Assembly (NCBI GenBank): GCA_947564495.1
Contig: CANOCD010000012.1
Coordinates: 1 to 12,291 of the forward strand
Reading direction: 5' to 3'
Origin: an uncultured Angelakisella sp.
Lineage (GTDB): Bacteria > Bacillota > Clostridia > Oscillospirales > Ruminococcaceae
DNA length: 12,291 bases
Shown piece after piece: positions 1 through 6,634 of the stretch (its first letter is position 1; each line of letters starts with the position of its first letter). Under the pieces are notes generated by a model, which made no database searches, was not told the origin of the DNA, and saw only the letters and a program-made list of their open reading frames with translations. The translations under genes were made by a program, and so were the position numbers.

Positions 1-8
1 ACTACCCT

Positions 9-36
9 GCAAATACGCCTTTACAGGGCGTTTTGC
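9..36. terminator. Terminator-like hairpin at the left edge
   Basis: The arms ACGCC (15-19) and GGCGT (27-31) pair, and an outer GCAAA/TTTTGC pairing extends the stem with one bulged T. A short T run lies on the plus side (31-34). It could end a gene lying left of the window on the plus strand. No coding sequence is visible beside it, so its role is uncertain. Confidence 0.35.
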
Positions 37-59
37 AATATCAGCCTCTGGCCCGAGAA

Positions 60-131
60 AAGGCGGGGCCCGCCAGGGACCCGCCGTCCCCGCTAAAGGC
101 CGCCGGTAGGCGGCCCCTCTTGCTGGGCCCT
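60..131. repeat. GC-rich palindrome cluster
   Basis: Short perfect palindromes stand close together, the clearest being GGCCGCC-GGTA-GGCGGCC at 98-115, with a GGCGGG/CCCGCC palindrome at 62-74. No reading frame with a ribosome site is seen. The cluster belongs to the repeat-dense intergenic block that fills bases 1-840, and may be the outer part of the inverted-repeat structure that follows it. Confidence 0.45.
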
Positions 132-384
132 CGATGACACCGCAAGGTAGGGGAAGGCCGCCTGCGGGCGGCCACCTCTCCGGCCTCTGCGGAGGCCACC
201 TCCCCTTTCAGGGGAGGCACGGCCTAAGAGCCGCCTTCGGCGGTTGGCCGTGAAGGGTGCTTGCCGCTGACTTTCAGTACAAAAGCAAAGCCGTCGCCTT
301 CGCCAGGGCCTCCCCTGAAAGGGGAGGTGGTCCGAAGGACCGGAGAGGTGCCGCCGGAGGCGGCCCTACAGCCTTGCGGTCACC
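132..384. repeat. Inverted-repeat element with ~80-bp arms
   Basis: The left arm (132-218) and right arm (308-384) are imperfect inverted copies. Read inward, both contain a CCGCAAGG-like outer segment, a GGCCGCC palindrome, ACCTCTCCGG, a small hairpin, and the perfect palindrome CCTCCCCT-TTC-AGGGGAGG (199-217, and its complement at 309-327). The small hairpin has different but self-complementary sequences in the two arms: GGCCTC/GAGGCC at 182-197 and GGTCC/GGACC at 329-341. That suggests the folded form is kept. The spacer holds a nested hairpin, CACGGCC (218-224) with GGCCGTG (246-252) around CCGCC-TTC-GGCGG (231-243). No transposase is present. It looks like a non-autonomous, MITE-like intergenic repeat, or two head-to-head copies of a smaller repeat. 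Confidence 0.6.
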
Positions 385-411
385 GCCATCTCCCCTAACC
401 CGCCAGCCCAC

Positions 412-840
412 ACGTTCCGGATTCGGCCCCAGCCGGGGCCTGTCCGGAAGGCCAGCGACTACAAGCCGAAAGCGAGGGGCGCTCCTGCGGCTGGGTACCG
501 GTGCAGTCTCGTTACCGGCCGCAGGTTGTCACTTCGACAAAGCAAAGCCGGGGAAGGGTAACTTGCGACCCTTTCCCGGCTTCGTTGTTTTTTCCTGCGG
601 CCTGGTTTTAATAGGCCCGTTTTCGTTTGGTCGTTCGGTCAGCGGCCCGGTCCATACGTCCGTACAGACAGCCACCGCCTAGGGGCATTTCGCCCGCTGC
701 GGCGGGCGACCAGGGCGTCGCCCTGGACCTGTGCCCTAACGGGACTACGTCCCTTCGGGCACGTGGGCTACGCCCAGTCCTTTGAAAAAGGGCGGCCCTA
801 AACTTTGCCTGTCTCGGACTTTACCTTGTGCTTAGCCTTA
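412..840 (+). repeat. Structured dispersed repeat, copy 1
   Basis: This is the longest and most diverged of three related elements (the others are at 6221-6587 and 11266-11645). In order it holds a hairpin bounded by TCCGGA boxes (GGCCCC/GGGGCC stem), a CCTGCGGCTGG/CCGGCCGCAGG stem, a terminator hairpin (545-593), a CGCCCGC/GCGGGCG hairpin, a CCAGGGC-GTC-GCCCTGG hairpin, and a shared tail starting CTAAACTTTGCCTG. Relative to the other copies it has an insertion at 731-776 that itself forms two hairpins. The tail ends in GCCTTAC, whose TTA is the complement of the hydA stop codon. An open frame of 141 codons (257-682) runs through the copy but lacks a ribosome site and is judged non-coding. 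Confidence 0.8.
545..593. terminator. Terminator hairpin in repeat copy 1
   Basis: AAGCCGGGGAAGGG (545-558) pairs with CCCTTTCCCGGCTT (569-582) with one G-T wobble and a 10-base loop. A T-rich run follows on the plus strand (584-593). On the minus strand the stem is followed by a weaker TTTGC run. It is the first strong terminator downstream of hydA, so it probably ends the hydrogenase transcript. It lies about 245 bases past the stop codon. Confidence 0.6.
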
Positions 841-2586
841 CCCCCGGAACCGATCCAGCTTCCGGTAAGACGTATGCAGCACCTGGTGCGCCACATGGCT
901 CCCCGGCGTCTTGAGGAACTCCTTGTAGATCTGCTTCAGCACCGGGTTCTCATGGGACTTCCGGATCGGCAGGTTCTTGTCCTCCTCGTACAGCGCCGCC
1001 GCCCGCAGGGACTTAAGATCCACCCAGTTGCGGATTCGGGCCGGCTGCACCGGCTGCCCGCCGCCGTTGACACAGCCCCCCGGGCACCCCATGATCTCAA
1101 TGAAGTGGTAGGTCTTTTCCCCGCTCTTGATGCTGTCCAGCACCCGCTTGGCGTTGGCAAGCCCCGAGGCTACCGCCACGTTCAGGGTCAGATCCCCCAC
1201 CTGGTAGGTGGCCTCCTTGACCCCCTCGACCCCACGGACCTCCACGAAGTCCACAGGGGCGGCATCGCTGCCGGTGAGCCATTCCGCCGCCGTGCGGAGG
1301 GCCGCCTCCATGACGCCGCCGGTGGCCCCGAAGATGGCCGCCGCCCCGGTGGAGACCCCCATGGGGTCGTCAAACTCTTCATCGGGCAGGTTGGCGAAGT
1401 TGATCCCCGCCCGGTCGATCATCCGGGCAAGCTCCCGGGTGGTCAGGGCCACGTCCACGTCGGGGACCCCCGCCGCCGCCTCGTCCTCCCGGGCCACCTC
1501 GAACTTCTTGGCGGTGCAGGGCATGATGCCCACCACAAAGATGTCCTTGGGGTCCAGCCCCATCCGCTTGGCGTACCAGGTCTTGGTCAGGGCGCCGAAC
1601 ATCTGCTGGGGGGATTTGCAGGTGGAAAGGTTCTCCACGAACTCGGGGTAGTAATGCTCGCAGTAGTTGACCCAGCCGGGGGAGCAGGAGGTGATCATGG
1701 GCAGGGTGCCGCCCTTCTTGATCCGCTCCACCAGCTCGTTGGCTTCCTCCACGATGGTGAAGTCCGCCGCCAGGTCGGTGTCAAAGACCCCGTCGAAGCC
1801 CAGCCGCCGCAGGGCGGAGACCATCTTGCCCTTGACGTTGGTGCCGATGGGCATATCGAAGGCTTCGCCCAGGGTGACCCGGATGGAGGGCGCCGTCTGG
1901 ACCACCACGTGCTTAGAGGGGTCGGAAAGGGCCCGCCACACGTCCTTGGTGTTGTCCTTTTCGGCGATGGCCCCGGTGGGGCAGACCACCACGCACTGTC
2001 CGCAGGAGACGCAGGCCACGTCGGCCAGGCTCTGCTCAAAGGCGCAGCCGATGTGGGTGGCAAAGCCCCGGTCGTTGGGGCCGATGACCCCCACCGCCTG
2101 CCACTTCTGGCAGGCCGCCACGCACCGGCGGCAGAGGACGCACTTGTCGTTGTCCCGGTACATATGCTTGGCGGTGTCGTCAAACTCGTGCTTGGGGTTC
2201 TCCCCGGCGTAAACGTCCTCGTCGTAAACGCGGAAGTCCTTGCACAGCTTCTGCAGCTCGCAGTTGCCGCTGCGGACGCAGGAAAGGCACTTCTTCTTGT
2301 GGGTGGAAAGGATCAGCTCCAGGTCGATCTTGCGGGAGGCGAACACCCGCTTGGAGTTGGTCAGCACCTCCATCCCCTCGGCCACCGGGTAGACGCAGGA
2401 GGCCACCAGGTTCTTCATCCCCTTGACCTCCACCACGCAGATGCGGCAGGCGCCGATCTCGTTGATGTCCTTCAGGAAGCAGAGGGTGGGGATGTCGATG
2501 GCCAGCTTCCGGGCCGCCTCCAGGATGGTGGTCCCCTCGGGCACCGTCACCGGGAGACCGTTGATCGTTAAATTCACCATTTTCAT
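838..2586 (-). CDS. hydA: [FeFe] hydrogenase catalytic subunit HydA (HndD-like)
   Basis: A 582-aa catalytic subunit of an NAD(P)-linked, probably electron-bifurcating, cytoplasmic [FeFe] hydrogenase that makes or uses H2. The N-terminus holds a [2Fe-2S] ferredoxin domain (C36, C47, C50, C64). A His-Cys [4Fe-4S] site follows (H96, C100, C103, C109), then two ferredoxin clusters (C149/152/155 with C202, and C192/195/198 with C159). The H-cluster motifs are TSCSPGW (299-305), MPCTAKKFE (355-363) and MGCPGGCVNGGGQP (499-512, with C501 and C505). The first motif carries Ser where TSCCPxW has its second Cys. A C-terminal small-subunit-like region is present (KSHENP, then LHTSYRK). The length is normal for the family. 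The first ATG is preceded by GGAGGAG at 8-9 bases; an ATG two codons later is an alternative. The gene is last in the operon, 16 bp after hydB. The maturases HydE, HydF and HydG are not in the window. Confidence 0.95.
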   Translation of the reverse strand: MKMVNLTINGLPVTVPEGTTILEAARKLAIDIPTLCFLKDINEIGACRICVVEVKGMKNLVASCVYPVAEGMEVLTNSKRVFASRKIDLELILSTHKKKCLSCVRSGNCELQKLCKDFRVYDEDVYAGENPKHEFDDTAKHMYRDNDKCVLCRRCVAACQKWQAVGVIGPNDRGFATHIGCAFEQSLADVACVSCGQCVVVCPTGAIAEKDNTKDVWRALSDPSKHVVVQTAPSIRVTLGEAFDMPIGTNVKGKMVSALRRLGFDGVFDTDLAADFTIVEEANELVERIKKGGTLPMITSCSPGWVNYCEHYYPEFVENLSTCKSPQQMFGALTKTWYAKRMGLDPKDIFVVGIMPCTAKKFEVAREDEAAAGVPDVDVALTTRELARMIDRAGINFANLPDEEFDDPMGVSTGAAAIFGATGGVMEAALRTAAEWLTGSDAAPVDFVEVRGVEGVKEATYQVGDLTLNVAVASGLANAKRVLDSIKSGEKTYHFIEIMGCPGGCVNGGGQPVQPARIRNWVDLKSLRAAALYEEDKNLPIRKSHENPVLKQIYKEFLKTPGSHVAHQVLHTSYRKLDRFRG

Positions 2587-2602
2587 GACTGCAGTCTCCT
2601 CC

Positions 2603-4390
2603 TTACTTCTTCACGATGGCCCCGAAGCGGCACTTTTCGATGCAGACGCCGCACTTGACGCACTTTTCGGGGTCGATGACGTGGGCTTCCTTCACCTTGC
2701 CGGTGATGGCCCCGGTGGGGCAGTTCCGGGCGCAGAGGGTGCAGCCCTTGCACTTATCGGGAAGGATCTGGATGGTGAGGAGGCTCTTGCAGACCCCGGC
2801 GGGGCAGCGCTTTTCCACAATGTGGGCGATGTACTCATCCCGGAAGTATTTGAGGGTGGAAAGCACCGGGTTGGGGGCCGTCTGGCCCAGGCCGCAGAGG
2901 GCGTTTTCCTTGATGTGGTAGCACAGCGTCTCCAGCTTGTCCAGGTCCTCCATGGTGGCCTTGCCCTTGGTGATCTTGTCCAGCAGCTCGTAAAGGCGCT
3001 TGGTGCCGATGCGGCAGGGGGTGCATTTGCCGCAGCTCTCGTCCACGGTGAACTCCAGGAAGAACTTGGCGATGTCCACCATACAGGTGTCCTCGTCCAT
3101 GACGATGAGGCCGCCGGAGCCCATCATGGATCCGATCTCGATGAGGTTGTCGTAGTCCACCGGGATGTCCAGGTACTGGGCGGGGATGCAGCCGCCGGAG
3201 GGGCCGCCGGTCTGGGCGGCCTTGAACTTCTTCCCATTGGGGATGCCGCCGCCGATCTCCTCCACGATCTCCCGCAGGGTGGTGCCCATGGGGACCTCCA
3301 CCAGGCCGGTGTTGTGGATCTTGCCGCCCAGGGCGAAAACCTTGGTGCCCTTGGACTTTTCGGTGCCGATGGAAGAGAACCACTCGGGCCCTTTGAGGAT
3401 GATCTGGGGGACGTTGGCGTAGGTCTCCACGTTGTTGAGGATGGTGGGCTTGCCGAACAGGCCCTTCACCGCCGGGAAGGGGGGACGGGGGCGGGGCTCG
3501 CCCCGGCGGCCCTCGATGGAGGTCATGAGGGCGGTCTCTTCGCCGCAGACAAAGGCCCCGGCGCCCAGGCGGATGTCAATATCGAAGTTGAAGCCGGTGC
3601 CCAGGATGTTCTGGCCCAGAAGGCCCAGCTCCCGGGCCTGGCCGATGGCCACCTGGAGCCGCTTGACGGCGATGGGGTACTCGGCCCGGACGTAGATGTA
3701 GCCCTGCTGGGCCCCGATGGCGTAACCGGCGATGGCCATAGCCTCCAGCACCACGTGGGGGTCGCCCTCCAGGACGGAGCGGTCCATGAAGGCGCCGGGG
3801 TCGCCCTCGTCGGCGTTGCAGCAGACGTATTTGATCCCCTTGGGCTGGGCCGCCGCAAAGGCCCACTTCCGGCCGGTGGGGAAGCCGCCGCCGCCCCGGC
3901 CCCGGAGGCCGGAATCCAGGATGCACTGGACCACCTGCTCGGGGGTCATCTCGGTGAGGGCCTTGCCCAGGGCCATGTAGCCGTCATAGGCGATGTATTC
4001 GTTGATGTTCTCCGGGTCGATGACGCCGCAGTTTTTCAGGGCGACCCGCATCTGCTTTTTGTAGAACTGGGTCTCCCCCAGGCTCTTGACGGTGTCCTCC
4101 TGGACCGTCTCGGAGTACAAAAGGCGCTTGACGATGCGGCCTTTCAGGAGGTGCTCCTCCACGATCTCCGGAACGTCCTCGGGCTTGACCTGGGAGTAGA
4201 AGGCGCCCTCGGGGTAGACCACCACGATGGGGCCCAGGGCGCAGAGGCCGAAGCAGCCGGTCTTGATGACCTTGATCTCTTTTTCCAGCCCGGCGGAGGC
4301 CAGCTCCCGCTCAAAGGCGGTGATGATCCGGGCGCTGCCGGAAGATGTGCAGCCGGTGCCGCCGCAGACCAGGACATGGGAACGGAACAT
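2603..4390 (-). CDS. hydB: Hydrogenase flavoprotein subunit HydB (NuoF/HndC-like)
   Basis: A 595-aa NAD(H)- and FMN-binding subunit that passes electrons between NAD(H) and the HydA clusters. Domains in order: an N-terminal thioredoxin-like [2Fe-2S] domain (C9, C14, C46, C50); the NuoF core with the glycine-rich FMN/NAD segment [16 protein letters not shown] (161-176) and [12 protein letters not shown] (193-204); a [4Fe-4S] site (C453, C456, C459, C499); and a C-terminal 2x[4Fe-4S] ferredoxin (C547/550/553/557 and C577/580/583/587). This four-part layout of about 600 aa is the Thermotoga/Acetobacterium HydB type, longer than plain NuoF. The start has GGGAGG 7 bases upstream. It lies 18 bp after the HndB-like gene and 16 bp before hydA, so it is in the same transcript. 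In characterised homologues the flavin in this subunit is the proposed bifurcation site; I infer the same here. Confidence 0.95.
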   Translation of the reverse strand: MFRSHVLVCGGTGCTSSGSARIITAFERELASAGLEKEIKVIKTGCFGLCALGPIVVVYPEGAFYSQVKPEDVPEIVEEHLLKGRIVKRLLYSETVQEDTVKSLGETQFYKKQMRVALKNCGVIDPENINEYIAYDGYMALGKALTEMTPEQVVQCILDSGLRGRGGGGFPTGRKWAFAAAQPKGIKYVCCNADEGDPGAFMDRSVLEGDPHVVLEAMAIAGYAIGAQQGYIYVRAEYPIAVKRLQVAIGQARELGLLGQNILGTGFNFDIDIRLGAGAFVCGEETALMTSIEGRRGEPRPRPPFPAVKGLFGKPTILNNVETYANVPQIILKGPEWFSSIGTEKSKGTKVFALGGKIHNTGLVEVPMGTTLREIVEEIGGGIPNGKKFKAAQTGGPSGGCIPAQYLDIPVDYDNLIEIGSMMGSGGLIVMDEDTCMVDIAKFFLEFTVDESCGKCTPCRIGTKRLYELLDKITKGKATMEDLDKLETLCYHIKENALCGLGQTAPNPVLSTLKYFRDEYIAHIVEKRCPAGVCKSLLTIQILPDKCKGCTLCARNCPTGAITGKVKEAHVIDPEKCVKCGVCIEKCRFGAIVKK

Positions 4391-4408
4391 AGCTCATCCT
4401 CCCTTCTA

Positions 4409-4786
4409 TCAGCCCTGGGCGCCGCTGGCGCCGATGGTGTACTCGGTGACAGGGGTGCCGTTGACCAGATGCTGGCTGACGATGGCGGGGACCATGCCGG
4501 GGGTGACCTTGACGTAGGTCACCTTCTCCTTGCCGGGCTCAAAGACCTCCACCACCGGCTCGTACTGGCAGATGCCGATGCAGCCGGTCTGGCCCACCGC
4601 CACGTTGGAAAGGCCCCTTTTGGCCACTTCCTCGGTGAAGGCGGCCAGGACGGGACGGGCGCCGGCGGCGATGCCGCAGGTGGCCATCCCCACCACCACC
4701 CGGATGCTGCTGTCATCGTCGTGGCGGATTCCCACACGGCCTTTCATCTGCTCCCGAAGGGCCTGGAGTTCTGCTAAACTTTTCAT
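4409..4786 (-). CDS. HndB-like thioredoxin-fold [2Fe-2S] protein
   Basis: A 125-aa small iron-sulfur protein of the hydrogenase operon, corresponding to HndB of Desulfovibrio and the small HydD of Acetobacterium-type clusters. The segment VVGMATCGIAAGARP (31-45) and the later TGCIGIC (67-73) are typical of the family. Only three cysteines are present (C37, C69, C73), against the four seen in HydC and in the HydB N-terminus. A longer in-frame start at 4882 would read through the end of the preceding gene. The chosen ATG at 4786 has GGGAGG 11 bases upstream and leaves a 37-bp gap. It probably acts as an electron-transfer or assembly subunit; its exact role is not settled in the family. Confidence 0.85.
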   Translation of the reverse strand: MKSLAELQALREQMKGRVGIRHDDDSSIRVVVGMATCGIAAGARPVLAAFTEEVAKRGLSNVAVGQTGCIGICQYEPVVEVFEPGKEKVTYVKVTPGMVPAIVSQHLVNGTPVTEYTIGASGAQG

Positions 4787-4823
4787 GGATGATGTATCCT
4801 CCCTTGTTTCTCTCTGTGGTATG

Positions 4824-5375
4824 TCATTCGTTCGCCAGAAGCTCGGCGGTGTTCTCCCGGAGGTAGTCCCCCAGGAAGCCAAGGACCTCGGGGGAATCCA
4901 GGGGGACCTCCCCCAGGATCTCCCGGAACTGGCGGGTGTCCATCACCATCTCCCGGCCATCCTTCCGCCGGGTGTACACCCAGTCGATATGCGGGTTGCA
5001 CTGGACCAGGGTGGAGACGGTGCCGTTCATATCCCCCAGGGGCATCCGGTCGATGTTGGTGAGCCCAAAAGTCGCCGTCACCGTGGTGCCCTCCCCCGGC
5101 TGGCTCTGGATGGTCAGGTCCCCGCCGGAAAGCTGTGCGGCCATCCGGAAGAAGGGGACCCCCAGCCCCACCTTGCGGGTGGTGCGGGTGGTGTAGAAGG
5201 GGTCGATGACGGTCTGGACCTGCTCCGGGGTCATGCCTTTGCCGTTGTCCCGGATGACGATGGTCAGCCGGTCGGCGGCGGTGTCCTCCTCCACGGTGAT
5301 CTCCACCAGGGAGGCGCCCGCCCGCACCGAGTTTTCGGCCACGTCCAGGACGTTGAGGGAAAGCTCCTGCATCAT
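4824..5375 (-). CDS. GHKL-type ATP-binding protein of the hydrogenase operon
   Basis: A 183-aa protein with a lone histidine-kinase-type ATP-binding domain: N-box VAENSVRAGAS (12-22), G1 box DNGKGM (43-48), lid and G2 region TTRKVGLGVPFF (65-76), and GEGTTVT (94-100). There is no phospho-acceptor histidine domain, membrane segment or sensor domain. After the fold comes a tail of about 75 residues (108-183) holding QCNPHIDWVYTRR. Genes of this type sit between the NuoE-like and HndB-like genes in Acetobacterium-style hyd clusters (the ORF there called hydE, unrelated to the radical-SAM maturase HydE). A role as a regulatory ATPase or anti-sigma-like switch is inference. Tandem ATGs at 5375 and 5372 follow AAAGGAGG at about 10 bases; a longer frame would overlap hydC. 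It lies 16 bp after hydC. Confidence 0.85.
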   Translation of the reverse strand: MMQELSLNVLDVAENSVRAGASLVEITVEEDTAADRLTIVIRDNGKGMTPEQVQTVIDPFYTTRTTRKVGLGVPFFRMAAQLSGGDLTIQSQPGEGTTVTATFGLTNIDRMPLGDMNGTVSTLVQCNPHIDWVYTRRKDGREMVMDTRQFREILGEVPLDSPEVLGFLGDYLRENTAELLANE

Positions 5376-5391
5376 AACAGGGCCCCCTCCT

Positions 5392-5892
5392 TTAGGCGTT
5401 CTGGTACTTGGCCAGGATGCCGTCGATGTCGTCGGGGACCAGGCGGCCATAGACGTCGTCGTTGACGGTCATGACCGGGGCCAGGCCGCAGGCGCCCACG
5501 CACCGGCAGGCCTCCAAAGAGAACTCCCCGTCGGGGGTGCACTCCCCGGTGGTGATGCCCAGCTTTTCCTGGAGCTTGGCGTAGACATCCCCGGAGCCCT
5601 TGACATAGCAGGCGGTGCCCAGGCAGACCGAGACCTTGTACCGGCCTTTGGGGTTGAGGGAAAACTGGGAATAGAAGGTGGCCACCCCGTAGACCTCCTC
5701 CAGGGAGACCCCCATGGTGGAGGCGATGATTTCCATCACCTCGATGGGAAGGTAGCCGTAGATCTCCTGGGCGCCTTGCAGGACAGGCATCAGGGCGCCG
5801 TCCTGGTCCCGCAGCCGCTGGATGAGAGCCCGGAGTTCCCGCTCCTGGTTCTCGGTCCCCTTAAAGGGGAGCTTGCAGACACGATTTGACAT
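5392..5892 (-). CDS. hydC: Hydrogenase subunit HydC (NuoE/HndA-like, [2Fe-2S])
   Basis: A 166-aa small subunit, first gene of the hydrogenase operon. It has a helical N-terminal half followed by a thioredoxin-like [2Fe-2S] domain. The cluster ligands are C90, C95, C131 and C135, in SVCLGTAC and CRCVGACG. Length and layout match NuoE, HndA and HydC. Family members sit beside the NuoF-like subunit near the FMN and take part in electron transfer between NAD(H), flavin and HydA. The frame stays open up to 6081, but that upstream Met lies at the -35 region of the predicted promoter. The ATG at 5892 has AAGGAGG (5904-5910) upstream, so it is chosen. Confidence 0.92.
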   Translation of the reverse strand: MSNRVCKLPFKGTENQERELRALIQRLRDQDGALMPVLQGAQEIYGYLPIEVMEIIASTMGVSLEEVYGVATFYSQFSLNPKGRYKVSVCLGTACYVKGSGDVYAKLQEKLGITTGECTPDGEFSLEACRCVGACGLAPVMTVNDDVYGRLVPDDIDGILAKYQNA

Positions 5893-6046
5893 TGTTCTCC
5901 GTTCCTCCTTCGGATACTCTCCGCCGGGGGCCGGACCAGGCGCAAGGGTGAGCGCCAAAGCCGGCCGCCGGTCCTCTCCGTTGCCATTTTCGCCGCCCGT
6001 CCCGGGCCCCGTCCGGGGGATAGGGAAGCGGCTTTCCGCAGGTTTG
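5893..6046 (-). other. GC-rich leader of the hyd operon
   Basis: About 150 bases separate the predicted transcription start from the hydC ATG. The leader is rich in short self-complementary stretches, such as GCGG/CCGC near the start and CCCC/GGGG shortly after. I recognise no known riboswitch. A short ATG frame starts at 5987 without a ribosome site and is probably not translated. Apart from the ribosome site at 5904-5910 nothing else can be supported. Confidence 0.4.
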
Positions 6047-6051
6047 ACATT

Positions 6052-6080
6052 ATTATAACATAGGGAACGCTGGATTTCCA
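6052..6080 (-). promoter_or_regulatory. Promoter of the hyd operon
   Basis: On the minus strand a perfect -10 (TATAAT, 6052-6057) is preceded by the extended -10 TG motif. A -35-like TGGAAA (6075-6080, four of six matches to TTGACA) lies 17 bases upstream. Transcription would start near 6045. It is a standard housekeeping sigma promoter, which suggests solid basal expression. I see no clear Rex or FNR palindrome next to it. Confidence 0.7.
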
Positions 6081-6109
6081 TAGCAGGAAGCCCTTTTTGT
6101 AAAATTTTC

Positions 6110-6156
6110 CGGGCGGGCTAGCGCCCGCTGGCACACCCTACGGGAGGCTGTGCGGG
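6110..6156. repeat. Two small hairpins between repeat copy 2 and the hyd promoter
   Basis: GCGGGC-TAGC-GCCCGC (6113-6128) is followed by GCACA (6131-6135) pairing with TGTGC (6149-6153) around an inner CCC-TAC-GGG. They resemble the short palindromes in the other intergenic gaps. On the minus strand the first hairpin is followed by an A/T-rich stretch, but there is no clean U run, so a terminator role is doubtful. Confidence 0.35.
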
Positions 6157-6220
6157 GGCCTGGCTTGTGCCTGGAGTCGGAGGCTGCGGAAGGCGGCAGG
6201 CTGTAGGGCTCCTTTGCCAG

Positions 6221-6587
6221 GCCGCAATCGAGACAGGCAAAGTTTAGGGCCGCCCTTTTCAAAGGGCGGTAGGTCCAGGGCGACGCCCTGGTCGCCCGCC
6301 GCAGCGGGCGAAATGTCCCTAGGCGGTGGCGGTCTGTAGGGCGTATAGACCGGGCCGCCGAACCAAGGCCGCAAACCTATAAAACCAGGCCGCACGGAAA
6401 ATAACAAAGCCGGGGAAGGGTTGCAAGTGACCCTTCCCCGGCTTTGTTTTCTCGAAGTGACAACCTGCGGCCGGTAACGAGACTGCACCCACACCCAGCC
6501 GCAGGAGCGCCCCTCGCTGGCGCCCTGTAGGCGCTGCCCTTCCGGACAGGGCCCCCGCAGGGGGCCCGAATCCGGAACGCACGGACC
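6221..6587 (-). repeat. Structured dispersed repeat, copy 2
   Basis: A 367-bp copy in inverted orientation relative to copies 1 and 3. Compared by eye with copy 3 it differs by about 13 substitutions plus one rebuilt hairpin and a shortened tail. The hairpin that reads GGCCCC-AGCC-GGGGCC in copy 3 reads GGGCCCC-CTGC-GGGGCCC here, so the stem is kept with a new sequence. The tail after TCTCGATT is truncated and lacks the GCCTTAC end found in the other copies. It starts about 50 bases after the permease stop codon and fills the gap before the hyd promoter. Open frames of 97 and 200 codons cross it but are judged non-coding. Confidence 0.85.
6403..6450. terminator. Two-way terminator hairpin in repeat copy 2
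   Basis: AACAAAGCCGGGGAAGGG (6403-6420) and CCCTTCCCCGGCTTTGTT (6431-6448) form a perfect 18-bp stem with a 10-base loop. It is flanked by T-rich runs on both strands (minus side ATTTTCC, plus side TTTTC). It lies about 185 bases past the permease stop and is the likely end of the Bce-type operon transcript. It can act in both directions. Confidence 0.75.
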
Positions 6588-6634
6588 AGCGGCCAAGAAC
6601 CCCGCCAGGCAACGCTCAAACCCGCCTCGCCCCG

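Noticed and set aside
132..384. CRISPR-like array in the left repeat block
   Set aside because: The units are inverted rather than direct, spacing is irregular, there are no unique spacers of even length, and no cas genes are seen.
257..682. 141-codon plus-strand frame in the left intergenic block
   Set aside because: It runs across two different repeat families, has no ribosome site, and consists of translated palindromes.
805..4777. Very long plus-strand open frames opposite hydA and hydB (588 and 784 codons)
   Set aside because: They lie antisense to genes with complete conserved motifs, have no ribosome sites, and show the Gly/His/Asp/Val/Leu-rich composition expected from the complement of a GC-rich, codon-biased gene.
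5893..6110. Rex-type redox operator at the hyd promoter
   Set aside because: No TTGTGAA/TTCACAA-like inverted repeat is present around the -35/-10 or the leader.
5790..6134. 114-codon minus-strand frame overlapping the hydC start
   Set aside because: Out of frame with hydC, begins upstream of the predicted promoter, has no ribosome site, and is an accident of high GC.
6319..6612. A conserved ~85-residue frame ending QTATA in all three repeat copies, with indels in multiples of three
   Set aside because: I considered a small protein. From copy 2 to copy 3, about seven or eight of 13 substitutions change the residue, no Met or ribosome site lies inside the element, and a second frame is also open. 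The conservation is better explained by the hairpins.
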